This document shows positions 22,981 to 34,858 of a stretch of 64,000 nucleotides of DNA, in pieces (within the stretch, counting starts at the first letter, position 1; the number at the start of each line of letters is the position of its first letter). Origin of the DNA: Ichthyophis bannanicus (taxonomy: Eukaryota; Chordata; Amphibia; Gymnophiona; Ichthyophiidae); contig CM066031.1 of assembly GCA_033557465.1 (NCBI GenBank), positions 174,871,043 through 174,935,042 of the forward strand, written 5' to 3'. The notes under the pieces were generated by a model that saw only the letters and a list, made by a program, of their open reading frames with translations, was not told the origin of the DNA and did not search any database. A program made the translations under genes and the position numbers.

Positions 22981-23044
22981 ATTATACATGAATGTAATAA
23001 AGGTCTTATTTCTAAAAAGGACCTCACAATCCATCAGAGAATAA

Positions 23045-23414
23045 GAAACCGGATGCCAGGAAACCTGACACAGTGGTAAAGGAGAAGAATACCAGAACGG
23101 CATTGATAATAGATGTGTTGGTACCAAGTGATTATTCTGTGAATCTCGTGGAGAGGCAGAAGATCTTCAAGTACCAAGAGATGCAGTCAGAGACCAAGAA
23201 AATATGGCAGGAAAATACAGAAATATTTCCCATTGTACTGGGAGCCACAGGCTTGATAAAGAAGACCTTCCAAGCACATCTTGACAAAGTACTCATACAT
23301 GTTAGATCTTACAAACTACAGCAGGAGACTCTCTTTGGCATGATGCAGGTATTATGCCAAGCATTAGCAGCTGAGTTGAGAGACACAGATCATATTCCAC
23401 ATACCCTGGCTTAG
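23045..23414 (+). pseudogene. Restriction-like endonuclease fragment, probably from a LINE
   Basis: The open frame reads KPDTVV, then TALIIDVLVPSD, then EKxxKYQEMQSE-like spacing, then FPIVLGATGLIKK. A PD followed by IIDV and a K..KYQ segment is the PD-(D/E)XK pattern of the C-terminal endonuclease in RLE-type LINEs (R2/R4/NeSL side). No RT is found next to it, so it is an isolated fragment. The family name is inferred from motif memory. Confidence 0.5.
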
Positions 23415-23419
23415 AGGTG

Positions 23420-25840
23420 AGGTGCAGAACTGCCATAGTATGTGCAAAAGTAACCCATTTGGAGATACTACCCAGTCAGAGATAAGGTCCTGGGGATGTA
23501 TAGAGGTGGGTTGCACTTTAATATCAGATTCCAAATCCCACATATGTCACAGCACACCACTGGGCCCATTCTGACAACACAGTATGAATATGGCACCACA
23601 ACACACCAGAGAAGAGAGGGCCACCCACCAAAACTCACAGACCAGGCAGATAGGCCATTCAACAGAGCTGGTAGAAAGACAACAATGGTAACACTGCAGG
23701 AGCTGCTAAGATCAACTGTGGTAATGGGAGTCTCTGTGCATGAGACCCCCTTAACCATATAATCTACAGAGTGGGGCTCTATGGAAGAGTGGCCATGAAA
23801 CGTCACTGCCTACAGTGAGACATGAGAAATTATGTTTGGTGTTTTCACATCAGCATGTGACACTTCCCCCAAACACATGGAGGAAGGTCCTCAGGGCAGT
23901 TGAGATCGGATTTGTACTAGTTGGGGCCATCAGGGGAAACACTGTGTTTTGTACACATCCAATGCCCCCTGAACACCATTCCCACAGTGAGACATCGTGG
24001 TCACAGCATCATGCTGTGGGATTTATTCTCATTGGGGGGTAACAGGAAACTTGTCAGGATTGCAGGACCAGTGGATGGCACTATGCACAGATCAGTTCTC
24101 AAGGAAAACCCTGCTATAGTCTGCCTGAACTTTGAGACTTGGATTACAGCACAACGGTGACCCTAACCATACAGCTTGGGCTACACTGGGGTTGTAGAAG
24201 GGGATACATGTAAATGCCTGCAAATCTGGTCCAGAGCTCTGCTCAGTCATTGTAAAGGTGTGCACATTGTGCAGGAGCTAGTTGTGCACTCTGACGTAAA
24301 GGGCCACTCAGTGTGCCAGTGTTGTCAGCCTGATTCCATATTCAGCTAAGGACAGTGGAGCCTGTCTATGTGAGTGTTTGGACCATTGTTGAACGAGTCA
24401 ATGGGGGCTGTACATTTTGGTGCTGTATCTTGTCTGTGAGAAATGATTTTTTCAACAAGGACATGGAAAACATGATCCATAGGCAGGATCAGAACCTGTG
24501 ACCCTATGCTTCTTTACATAGCTACTGCTGCATTGCTTCCCATCAGACAGACCTTGGCAGATGTTGCAATGCACATGCCACATTGGATCTGGCCATGGCT
24601 TTTGTCTGCTGCAGGCAGGTGCCACTCCCTCCACCCTTACCCCCCACGTAATGCTGACATGCCCATGTGCCATCAGTGTTGGTGGTGAACAGTCCCAAGC
24701 CAGCCACCGTGTGAATAGGCAGGTGCCTGCAGCACAGGATCCTTGAGGAACGGGCACATACATGGACAGACACACATCCCCCCCCCTACATCAATCTGCC
24801 TCTCCGGAGTCACTGTCACCACGTGACATTGTTCTGTCTCTTTGTCCTGGGGCTGGGACGGCTGTGTGGTCCAAGTTTGCAGTCTGGAGTATTTTGCCTG
24901 CAGTGGGAGAGTGAGATGTTGGTCAGTTGTCTATAACATCTGAGTGTTGTGGGACTGGGGGGCATGAACTGCAGCTGCAGTGTAGGCCATTCCGGACCAC
25001 TATGTGAACATATGTTGTATTTCCACACATCATCACGCCCTGCACTCCATTACCATAGGATGTAGTGAAGGGTGCTAGTTGAGCTGCGTTTGATAAATGT
25101 TTGGAAAGGTTCCTGGCAAAGGTCCATCAACCATTGTTTGGGGAACCTAGGATATGGACGACTTGTCCCATTGCAGCAATTGTGGATCCTGTGTGTCTTT
25201 TGGTGATACTGCTGGAAAATTGTGCCCATGATTGGACACTGCAGCACACAGGATACTTCACATGCTGTGCCTTGGTCAGACACGGTCTTGCATATTTTCG
25301 GTGTCTATGTTCCTCTGTGCTACCTGGGCAGATACCTTGTCTGCACTGTGCCTCAGCAGCACCCACTGTGTGATAAACATGCACCCTCCTTTGCCCCATT
25401 TGCCCCATGACCAATGTGTCCTTTCATACTTGGGCACTGTGCTGTTGCTGCTACTGGGGCTGTATTATTACTTTTTTGGGCTCACCTGTCTGTGCAGCAC
25501 TCTCCATCCAGCTAAAGGTAGCAGGGGCCTGTCTGTGTGGGTGTTTGTACCCCTGTTTGCAGACTCATTGGGGGTTGCACATGTTTATTTTGTACCTGCA
25601 TTGTGGGATAAAATAAAGCCCTGTATGATCCACACCTGTGACCCCTTGCTTACATATACACCAACTGTGTGTAGTACACCACAGTGCTGCTACATGGTCA
25701 AAGCAGTCCGTCAGGATGACATGCTTCCCATCACACTGACCCTGGCATATGTCGCACTGCATCAGGGCATGGCTTTGTCTGCTGCAGCCAGGTGCCACTC
25801 ACCCCCCCACCATGCTGACATACACATGTGCTGTCAGCAG
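23420..25840 (+). repeat. Diverged duplicated blocks of Harbinger-arm type
   Basis: 24200-24780 and 25400-25840 are diverged direct copies about 1.15 kb apart (shared landmarks: ggcctgtctgtgt..gtgtttg; acctgtgacccc; ctttgtctgctgcag; catgctgacat). Related copies are at 51530-51860 and 62340-62590, and inverted at 30100-30330. No coding sequence is recognised. Confidence 0.6.
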
Positions 25841-25843
25841 GGG

Positions 25844-26130
25844 TGGCTCAAGGCAATCTGCTGCCTGAGGCAAGGGATGAGATGGTGCCCCCCCCACCTC
25901 CATAGTGTGTGTGTGGGGGGGGGGGGAGGCTTTATCAAAACTCCAGTCAGGAACGCGTACTGAAGCTAACCAAAAAGTAGATTTGATTATATGAAGGAAA
26001 TGCAAGAGTTTGCACACCAAGGAAATAAAAGAGAGTGAGAACCCCAGCACAGTTTATAAAATTAAATTATAACTCATTTTTATGTTGTTGTTATAAACTA
26101 CATTTCATTTCTTGCTTTTTCTTTTTAAAC
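25844..26130. other. Possible hAT-type terminus (left)
   Basis: Starts caggggtggctcaaggc, followed by gatggtgcccccccc, typical of hAT ends. A possible right part is at 28380-28470 (tgcgccctgtgcagctgcac). I could not find the 8-bp duplication, so the element is tentative. Confidence 0.35.
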
Positions 26131-26139
26131 ATATACTTT

Positions 26140-27553
26140 GCATCCACAGAACCCCCTTCCTCAACACTGGGTGCAGAGCAGAACCAGTACATTCACCCAC
26201 AGAACTCAATATCTTAAAAAAAACACACATACAAAAAAAATTATCCAGTACCAGGCATATTGTGAACTAATACAAAACCCTACAACAAAGTCACCAAGTA
26301 TCTATAGAGCAAATCTACCATACCATACCATACCAGCACCAGCTTCCAAAACTCACATAAGGAGACCATCCAAAAAAAGCATCACTGTAAATACCGCAAA
26401 TACTGACAAATACCGCACTGAAACAGATAATGCTAAGAGAGCCTATCACACGAAAATTATAGTGTCATCAATAAACAAACCATGTGAGCTGTTTGATATT
26501 GTCAAGAAACTGATGAAAACCCCTAACAATGTGAGCCAGCTACCAAGCTTGCAACCACAACAACTATCAACACAGTATAAGCAGCTTCAACAACAACCCA
26601 GCCCGCAACCTGTAACATAAGATGGTATACAAAACTGTCCAAAAAATAAATCATACAACCATCCCTCAAAAAATCCTGATCTCAACCCATTGGATCCCAC
26701 TTCATACAGACCAATAGTGAGCCTACCATTCACTGCAAAGATAATTGAGAAAATAGTGCAACTGCAAGAACACCTGGAACAGAATAACCTGGATCACCAT
26801 CAGCATGGGTTCCACCCCTCCCATGGAGTCAAAACCCTCATGGTCACTCTCCTTAACACACTAACTAAAGGGAAGCAGGCTGATTATGCACTGATTTTTC
26901 TGGATATTTCTGCGGCATTTGACAAAGTCACACACAAGATCCTCCTGTGCAGACTACAATAGATTGGCATACAGGATGAAGTACTACAATGGTTCCAATC
27001 CTACCTAACAAACAGGCACCAACTCATTTGAACCAACACCGCCACCTCCCCATCCTTCCAACAAACTCAAGGAATACCACAAGGATCCTCCCTCTCAGCC
27101 TCACTCTTCAACATCTACCTTAAACCCATCTGTGCAATAATACAGTCTCATAACTTCCAACTGTACACGGATTACATTATGCTCTATGGACTCATCACGA
27201 CTTCCAATCCAACAAATCAAAAACTAATGGACTGCTTCAATGATGTCTCCAAATGGCTTCAAGAAAACAATCTTGCCATAAACCTCAAAAAAACAGAAGC
27301 ATTATTTGTAACTAAGGACCAAACCTTCACCCCCACCCCACCATTCATCACTCTAGGCGCGACTAAAATAAAAGTCCAAACACATGTAAAATATCTAGGA
27401 GTCATCCTTGATCAAACACTTTCATTTAAACAGCAGGTTGCAAAGGCTGCTAGATAAGTATTCTTCAAAGCAAAGATGGTACAAAGGCTCAGACCACTAA
27501 TAGACCCACAAGACTTCCGCACAGTTATGCAAGCAATGACACTACCGCACTTA
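26140..27553 (+). mobile_element. L2-like LINE fragment, sense
   Basis: Coding pieces are in L2 order: 26340-26620 (pre-RT, SINKPCELFDIVKKL), 26690-26962 (RT with FLDISAAFDK), and 27179-27457 (LKKTEALFVTK, VKYLGVILDQ). It ends abruptly at 27553, where a Harbinger-type terminus begins. Confidence 0.8.
26340..27457 (+). pseudogene. L2-like reverse transcriptase, degenerate
   Basis: FLDISAAFD retains the first catalytic Asp. The GIPQGSSLSA motif is readable near 27075-27105 in a frame with stops. The YADD box appears as YTDY (27165-27176), so both catalytic positions are damaged. Several stops and frame changes separate the three open pieces. It is closely related to the 1-2640 element. Confidence 0.75.
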
Positions 27554-27735
27554 GGGGTATGTTTACTAAACCGTCTTAATGTTGCGGGCGCTAGTTGCAG
27601 CGTTAATGTGCAGAATACCATATAAGTTAGTGGGTGGTCCGGAGGTAAGGTTGCAAAGAAACGGTATTGTGCAATAGTGGGAGCCGTGGCACGTTAACGC
27701 GCGTTAACCCTAAGTTCATGCCAGCACAGTGCTAG
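27554..27735 (+). repeat. Harbinger-type terminal sequence in L2
   Basis: ggggtatgtttactaaac and the following ~180 bp (cgttaatgt, ataccatataag, acgcgcgttaac) match the ends at 32671 and 53955. It directly follows TTA (27551-27553), the PIF/Harbinger target type. No matching right end was found nearby. Confidence 0.65.
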
Positions 27736-27739
27736 AAGC

Positions 27740-27800
27740 TATAAGGATGTAGTCCACTGGTTACTGCAGTGACTATGGAGGCAGAGGTCATGGGTTTGAT
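27740..27800 (+). repeat. tRNA-like A/B-box sequence
   Basis: tgtagtccactggtta (A-box-like) and ggtttgatcc (B-box-like) spaced as in tRNA-derived repeats; related to 33605-33685, 53527-53600 and 55010-55080. No acceptor stem, so it is not a tRNA gene. Confidence 0.45.
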
Positions 27801-28082
27801 CCTGCAGTGGTGTTATGTAAGAAGGCTGTCTGAGGTATTTCCTTTTTGTAATTTAAATCAGTGCTGTCTGAGGCATTTCCTTTTTTTTAAATTTAAATCA
27901 ATGCTGCCAGCAAAAACACCCTCACAGTGCCGTAACCTAAGGTGCTTTATGATGGCGTCTTCATCGAGTAGCAGTCAATTAAATACAGCTACTTTTGCCT
28001 TCTCTGAGGAGGCAATAAAGAAGCTTTTGGAACATCTGTCCTTGTTAGATTCTGATACTATACCAACAAACAAAAAACAACA

Positions 28083-28277
28083 CAGGTCTTTCTGACTCCA
28101 TGCTTGCATGCAGGTCTGATCCCTCCCTCCTCTGAAGTAGGTTCACGTCAGAGGAGGGAGGGACCAGACCAGCCATTTAAGCACAGAGTAGCAAAGACCC
28201 ACTTTTGAATGGCTGGTCTGGTCCTTCACTTCTTTGACATGAGCCTATGTGCAAGCATGGAGTCGGAAAGACCTGCG
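28083..28277. repeat. Palindromic MITE-like hairpin, three nested stems
   Basis: The outer stem pairs caggtctttctgactccatgc (28083 onward) with its inverse near 28250-28277. An inner stem pairs ccctccctcctctga with tcagaggagggaggg. A third pairs gaccagaccagccatt with aatggctggtctggtc. It is flanked by an A-rich tract on the left. Confidence 0.7.
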
Positions 28278-28489
28278 TGTTTTTTTTTTCAATTAGAGGT
28301 TAGGTCTGCTCTGTTGCTGCTGGCGCTGCAACTGATGAGAGAACACAAAGGTGGTGGTGGCAGGGCAAGGGCAGGAAGCATGGGGGTGACCCAAGGCCAG
28401 CAACCCCAAATGTGCCCCTAATCTTTTGCGCCCTGTGCAGCTGCACCGCTCATACAGGCCTAAGTACAGCATGGAATGATTTGACCTAT

Positions 28490-28750
28490 CCTTCACATCA
28501 GTCTTTAGAACAAAGAGCAAGTGGATCCCTTTACAGCAACAGGATAAAATCAAAATAAACTGAACCATTTAATTTCTCAACAAATAGGGGTGTCCTACAT
28601 GGAGTGGTGGGCTCACCCCTAAACAAAGACATGGGGAAGAGTGGCCTGCACAGAGTGGCAGGTGCACCTACTCCTGCCATCTTACTGGGCAGACTAGATG
28701 GACCATAATGGTCTTTATCTGCCGTCATTTACTATGTTACTATGTAAGAA
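28490..28750 (+). repeat. CR1-like LINE 3' end
   Basis: Contains the CR1-family 3' UTR (gggcagactagatggacc, ggtctttatctgccgtcat) and ends in ttactatg repeats, close to the tail of CR1-B and of 18740-18840. Confidence 0.75.
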
Positions 28751-29285
28751 TATTTCCAATCACCTCTCTCACCTTCCAAAAATGTACTATTATTTATTCA
28801 ACATTCCAGATGTGAGTATATGACAAAGGTTCCTTTTGTCTAGACTAATAATGACAATTCTAATCTTGTTGATTTATTCTCCTATACTAATGATACAAAT
28901 AATTATAATACTCCAACAAAAGGACACAAATTTTCAATGCTGATTAACACTAACATTGTGCAACTGCATCACTAAGAATTCTTGTAATTGGATTGAGGAT
29001 ATGTTAGAGAAATTATACACCTTTATTATTAAATCATGTGCTACATTTGGGTGTTGAACAGATGAATATGTCTAGAGACCATCCTTATCAGAATCTATTG
29101 GGCTTCTTGTTCAGATGCTACTATGTTTTTTATTGTGAATTAATACAATCTCTGACCCCTACCTTTGTGTTTTTTTTAAATCAAGCAATACTGAATGCTA
29201 GTACTACAATTTCTTAAAAATCAGTCCTAGATATTAGATTAATACAAATTTTCCTTCTTGAAAGTGTTCTAAAAACTTCACTGGA
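28751..29285. other. No gene; AT-rich sequence
   Basis: AT-rich, no reading frame of note and no repeat that I recognise. Confidence 0.5.
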
Positions 29286-29289
29286 TACA

Positions 29290-29515
29290 AGCTAGAGGAC
29301 AGCAACCTTGGACCAGGAGGACTGGGGTTTCTAGCCCTACAGGTGTTCATTGTATCCTTGGGCAAGCCAATTAATCCTCCAATGCCTCAAGTACAAAAAT
29401 ATACATTGTGAGCCCTTTGGGGACAAGGGAAATATATATAGAGAGATGGTATCTGAATGTACACTGTTTTGACTTATAGAAAAGCGGTATATAAGCCTAG
29501 CTAAATAAATAAATT
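29290..29515 (+). repeat. MIR-like CORE-SINE with L2-type tail
   Basis: Contains the CORE-type stretch ccttgggcaagccaattaatcctcc followed by a LINE-derived tail (gtgagccctttggggac, agcggtatataag) and (ataa)n. The tRNA-related head is decayed. The tail resembles L2-type 3' ends, which fits mobilisation by L2 machinery. Confidence 0.7.
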
Positions 29516-29600
29516 ATCACAACAGCAAGTTTCAGGTTTGGTTGTGTCTATGAGGCTCTTATTTGGGAAAATAGTCAGGCCTTCCAATGGTCCTAACTTT

Positions 29601-32340
29601 GGGGTATGTTTTCTAAAAGGAAGTAAGAGAGCAAGTGTGCCGTTAATGAGTGTTATCGGCACCTGTGAGCAGTTAGCACCGCAGAAAGCACTAATAATGC
29701 TGCATTAACGATTGTTAGAGGGGCCTACAGCATTAATAGAAAAGTAGATGGAGAGTGGGCATTAATGGGGCGGAGAGTGGGTGGTGAAATCATGTGCTCC
29801 GAAACTGCCGGGTTGCTCAATCACGCATTAGAGGCCTCAAAACTGGGAACCCTAACGCCATCTGAAACCTCGTGGAAAGGAGTATTTTTGAGGGGAGAGT
29901 TCCTATTTCATTGCCTGCAATGTTCTACACACACAGAGGAACCCAAGAAAGTGATAGTAGTGCTCCATTAGCAGAAACAGCAAAATGCCTGATTATGAAA
30001 GGGCACAATATTGATGGTCAAATGTAGCAAAGGAGGTGTCATGTGGGTGATGCAGTGGGGCTGTCTGGTTCGCCAGGCTGACCAGGCCGCTGCTTGGGGT
30101 GCACATATGTGATGTCCATCATGATCACACAGTGACAATGGTAGCATACAGACATGCTGCAGCTGGTGAAAAGAAGCCGTGGCACCCCCACTGCCACCAT
30201 GTTGTTGCTGCAGGCAAAAGCATTGTCATGGTCTTGTGTGTCCAGTGCAACATTGCATTTGCCACTGTCAGTGGGATGGCCAGCATGTCAGCAGCAGGGA
30301 CAGCAGAGTACATGGTGATCTCTCCCCACTGAGGTCCAAAGTAGCAGCATGCCTACATCTCCTTGTAGACAGAGGCAGGAGTGCCAAGGTGTGCCTAGCC
30401 ACACGTGTGCAACATCAAGGATGCTGCCTGCAGCACTGAAGCAATGGGTGTGTCAGAATAGCAGGGAAGGAGAGATCAGCTGTCATGCTGTCCACCCCTA
30501 GCATTGGACCATGGCACCCAGCTACTTATCTGAGTGGATGAGATGGGCCTGGGATCAGGATGCCCCCACCTGCACATATTGAGTGGATATGTGTATGTGG
30601 GTGGAAAAAATGCCATTGAGGCAGGAATATTATGCAATAGGATAACAGGCCATATCAGAGGAAAAATACCTAGCCAGCCCCTTCACCTGTTAGATGACAA
30701 CCATAGGCTATGTTTGAACTGGTGACCCATCCATAAGTAAGAAAACAATCAGTAGCAATCATTTGAGACATATGTGAATCCACATCAGCTATGTTGGTCT
30801 GCAAGGTGTGAAGTTATGCCATGACTGCCCTACAAGCACACTCGGTATTGGAGACCTTAGCCATTCTGCTAGTACCCTATGTGTGTGTTCCTGTATCATG
30901 GCCTGCCCCTTTGAATTGACAGATCCCATATATAAGAAATGAATGTTAGTTGTACCAGCAGTGTAGCAAAGCAGTGCAACATACAGACCTAAGAAGATAT
31001 ACCTCTCTCACACCCGCCAAACTCACCTTGGCAGACAAGTATGGCACAGAGTCTGCAGAGATCTAAGCAGACCTAGGCATACCCCTACTCATGCCTGCAT
31101 GCACCCTGACCATGACCACATCTAAACCCATACATTACAAAGCCCCTTGTGGCTCCACATCTGGAGCCAGTGTGTTTTTAAGAGGAGGTTGCAGGTTCAA
31201 GACTTGCCTGTGGACCAGATGTTGGTGTGTTAACTTTACCCAACATTGCAGGGACTGCATAAGCATTTGCAATCTACAACAATTCATCCATAAAGAGTCC
31301 ACACACTCTGACAAGCTGTGCCAGACATTGCTGGATAGCAGGGCAGGCTGACAGCAAAGGCACACTGAGCAGGCCTTGACAATGCTTGAGAAGCTAAGGC
31401 ACCCTAATGTGTAGACAGAAATGACAACCAGCACCACTTTTTCTCAGAGGAGTCATGTGTGTCTCCAGAGTATTGTGAGCCTTAGCATTGCACTGTGTCA
31501 GAATGTGTTATATCAGAGGGCCTCCATGACAGCCACACTGATTCGCCAAGGACACCTTGTGTGACAATCACAAGGATGGTGTTAGAGTACAAAAAGGCAG
31601 AGTGTGATGGGGTATGTGCCAGCAGCAACAGTTACAACATCCAACCCCATGTCCACCTTGACATGCTTCCATGTACTCTTGGGGGGTGGGGGGTGGCGCA
31701 ATACTCCTACAGCATGGGAGAGTGCATGTGCTGCACTGCTCAATCTTGCAGTGTCCATGGCTAGGGACATGCCATTTTGTGGGAGTGGGAGCATGGCAAT
31801 ATGTTCAATTCTCACTGCCAAAAGCTGAGTGGGAGGACACTGAATGGGGTATGTGACGGACATATGCCACTGTGGGCCAGTGTGTACTCACTGCCTGTCT
31901 CTGGCCTACTTTTCACTGTGCCTCACATTGCATTTGTAGTTCCTACATTCAGAATGAAAGGGTACATAATAAGTGGCAGAGGATTGTGGGTACTGCATGA
32001 AACATAACGGTTTGCACAGGATGTTTAGGTGTCTGATGCAGGGCTCAACGGCTGGAGTCATCATAGTATCGGTTTGCCACGGCCATGGCCTGGGTGTGCA
32101 GATCATTTTATGCTGAGAGACTACTCTCACTCTGACTGCACTGTGACCATGTCACGGCTAGGTAGCCACATTATGCTGTATAATATCAAGTTGCCATGAT
32201 ATGAGTGCTAGTTTTTTTTCTTGGCAGTGCAATCATTGCACAGGTTGTACGGTGTCTATGCTGTTTGTACCAAGCTAGGGTATACATGGTTACTCTGTGC
32301 ATATGCAGTGTGTGGTGACTATCAGACTGGGAACCGTTGT
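29601..32340 (+). repeat. Left arm of a long inverted repeat, Harbinger-type end
   Basis: Starts ggggtatgttttctaaaag after ttt. From 29915 on it is matched, inverted, by 59700-63556: for example ggaggtgtcatgtgggtgatgcagtgg at 30031, gtctgcagagatctaagcaga at 31053 and atgctgagagactactctcactctgac at 32111 all have inverse partners at 63.45, 61.6 and 59.95 kb. Identity looks like 65-75% by eye. No protein-coding segment is recognised in the arm. Confidence 0.7.
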
Positions 32341-32365
32341 TATGTGAATGAGTAACCCAGCTCAG

Positions 32366-32667
32366 TGATGAACCCTAAAGTTACTGCTTAGGTTAGAAAT
32401 TGGTTGAGTGGGAGGCGACAAAGGGTACAGGTAAATGGAGTTCACTCTGAAGAGAAGGAGGTTACCAGTGGTGTGCCCCAGGGATCTTTCCTTGGTCCGA
32501 TTCTTTTTAACATCTTTGTTAGTGATATTGTGGAAGGGCTGTCGAGTAAGGTTTGCCTCTTTGCGGATGATACCAAAATCTGCAATAAAGTAGACACCCA
32601 GGAAGGTGTAACATGAGGAGGGATCTAACTAAGCCTAAAGAATGGTTGAGAATTTGGCAGCTGAGAT
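32366..32667 (+). pseudogene. CR1-B reverse transcriptase fragment
   Basis: About 100 codons around GVPQGSFLGPILFN and FADDTK, nearly identical to 4525-4835. A small deletion shifts the frame near 32612. It ends at gagattta, exactly where a Harbinger-type terminus begins. In the 4065-5620 copy the sequence continues atgttaaa. Confidence 0.85.
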
Positions 32668-32670
32668 TTA

Positions 32671-33060
32671 GGGGTATGTTTACTAAAGCGCACTAATGTT
32701 ACCGGCGTTAAGTGCAGCGGTAATGTTAGCAACACCATATAAGGAAGTGGGCGTACCGGCGTTAAGGTAGCAATGGCTGTTTAATGCGCGTTAAAAGGGC
32801 ACACGTTAATGGGACATTGCATGACAAAGCACATTACAAGCTGACAAGGTGCTTCATAAGGCGCCTTATAGGGTGCCTTATAGTGCACCCTTTAAGGTGC
32901 CTTGTAAAGCACCTTATGAGGCATCTTAGGTTAAGGCACCCAGAAGGCACCCTAGGTTAAGGCACCTTATAAGGCACTCTATAAGGCACCTTAGATTAAG
33001 GCACCCTATAAGGTGCCCTAGGTTAAGGTGCACCAAGGATGTAAGGTGCCCCAAGTTGAC
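32671..33060 (+). repeat. Left terminal and subterminal repeats
   Basis: Terminus followed (32820-33050) by about a dozen variants of aaggcaccttataaggcacc in both orientations, a likely hairpin-rich subterminal zone. The inverse counterpart is 53700-53830. Confidence 0.7.
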
Positions 33061-33604
33061 AAGAATGAAATATAAGGCCTAAAGTCAGATGTTACCCTAA
33101 CACTGCACAGAGCACCAAGGAAAGGCAATGGACAAGTGATGGAAGGAAGGAGAGGTGAGAGCTGATGGACCTGCCAAATCTGCATGCAGCCTTTGTGGCA
33201 GCCGGTGAAGTGGACAAACATATCGGAGGCAGCTATACCGATGCACAGGGTGCTGGCAATGTAAAGTGTTTCAATGACAGTAGGTGGCAGAGGATGGGAA
33301 TACGTGTCCACCAGTGGAGGTAGAGGTGGCAATGATAGGAGGACAGAGGAGTAGTAGTGCCATGCAGAGCAGATACAGGAGAGGCAAGCATGAAGAGATG
33401 CAATGCAGGAAAGGGTACCAGTGCAGGACATGGGGTAGCAGCCTGCACATGAAGAGAAGATACTACACAGCTGACAGACACAGATAGATGGACAGAAGGA
33501 TGGTTGGCAACTGTGATGAGGGTATTATGTGCTGGCGGCACAGATCTGCAGAGATATGACTGTTACAGGAATGACAAATAGTTGTGTAGGACAGGTATAA
33601 AAAA

Positions 33605-33685
33605 AGGGGAACAAAGAGGAATTGAATCCATGACTACTGGCCAGAAAGTCAGTGCACAAACCAGTAGGCTACACCTCCATGGTGA
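33605..33685 (-). repeat. tRNA-like block in left Harbinger end
   Basis: On the minus strand tgtagcctactggtttgtgc (A-box-like) and ggattcaattcc (B-box-like) are about 35 bp apart. The inverse partner is at 53527-53600. Further B-box-like motifs (minus) are at about 34010 and 34265. Confidence 0.5.
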
Positions 33686-33699
33686 TTTCTATCACAATG

Positions 33700-34810
33700 G
33701 CTGCATACAAGAACACTGCAGGGCACCACATAAAATGCCTGATGTGTTCCAGGATAGGGCAACCCCAACAGTATCCATGATGCAACACACATGTATAACA
33801 GCCATCTACAGCTCATATCACAGTCTGTAATTGGGACGAGAGCCACATATAAACACATGCACACACATGACATGTTATACAGTGGAAACAGCATGCAAAA
33901 GAACAAAGAACCTAAACAGAAAGGGTGTCAGGGGCCGGGCGAGGGGATAGAAGTGTGGATGATCTGTGGACCAGGGCAAAATGGGGAACAGAACAAAAAA
34001 GAAGCACATGAGAATTGAACCTCCACACCAACGTGGCCCAGAAAAACTCAACAACAGCAATACCAATCCCCCAAACCAACTGCTTACATGGGCAGTACAA
34101 AGAAATAGCCATATGTAACAGCTAATATGCAAAACATAGGCTGCATAGAGGGCACACTGTGCTGCACAGTGAAGAGATGGAAGGGTGTGCGGAGAGGTGA
34201 CGAAGATGCAGTCATTGCATGGTCAGGTTAGCAGAAGACAAGAAAAGAAAGGGAAAGGAACATGTGGGAATCAAACCTGCAACCTATGGTGTTCCAATGC
34301 AGGTCTGTAACCACTCAAACAACCACATCAAGCACAATTCAAATATGTTCCTTCAAAGGGAATGTGTGTATGGAAACCCGTAGTACCCTGTGAGGTGGCA
34401 GACGGCTGGCACATGGACAGCTGACACCATACAAGAATATGAGCACAGGTGGGCCATGTACATCAGCAGTAAGTCATGAAATACGTTTGTCAGTGTGGTC
34501 AAGCAGCAGCAGAGACAAATGTGCATCCAACATGACACACATAATTCACTGGCCCATCTACAGATGATGAGCAGGACAGATTATGTGCTTGAACTGCATG
34601 GTATGTACTGTACAGTATCCCCCCCCCCCCCCCCATACAGCCTCACACTCCAAATGCCATAGTCACATATGCATGCATGATGAGGCAGTGCATGATGAGT
34701 ACCCAATACACATCAGTCATGAATTGTCCCCAAAAACATATCTGCCTGGCAATACAGGACACACAAACCTGAGAAAGCATACATAGCAAAATGTCAGCAA
34801 GTGTACAGAC

Positions 34811-34858
<48 letters not shown>

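Noticed and set aside
25232..25963. 243-codon hydrophobic plus-strand frame resembling a membrane protein
   Set aside because: It lies in TG/CT-rich arm sequence, has a duplicated diverged copy with stops, and ends in a G run; no family recognised.
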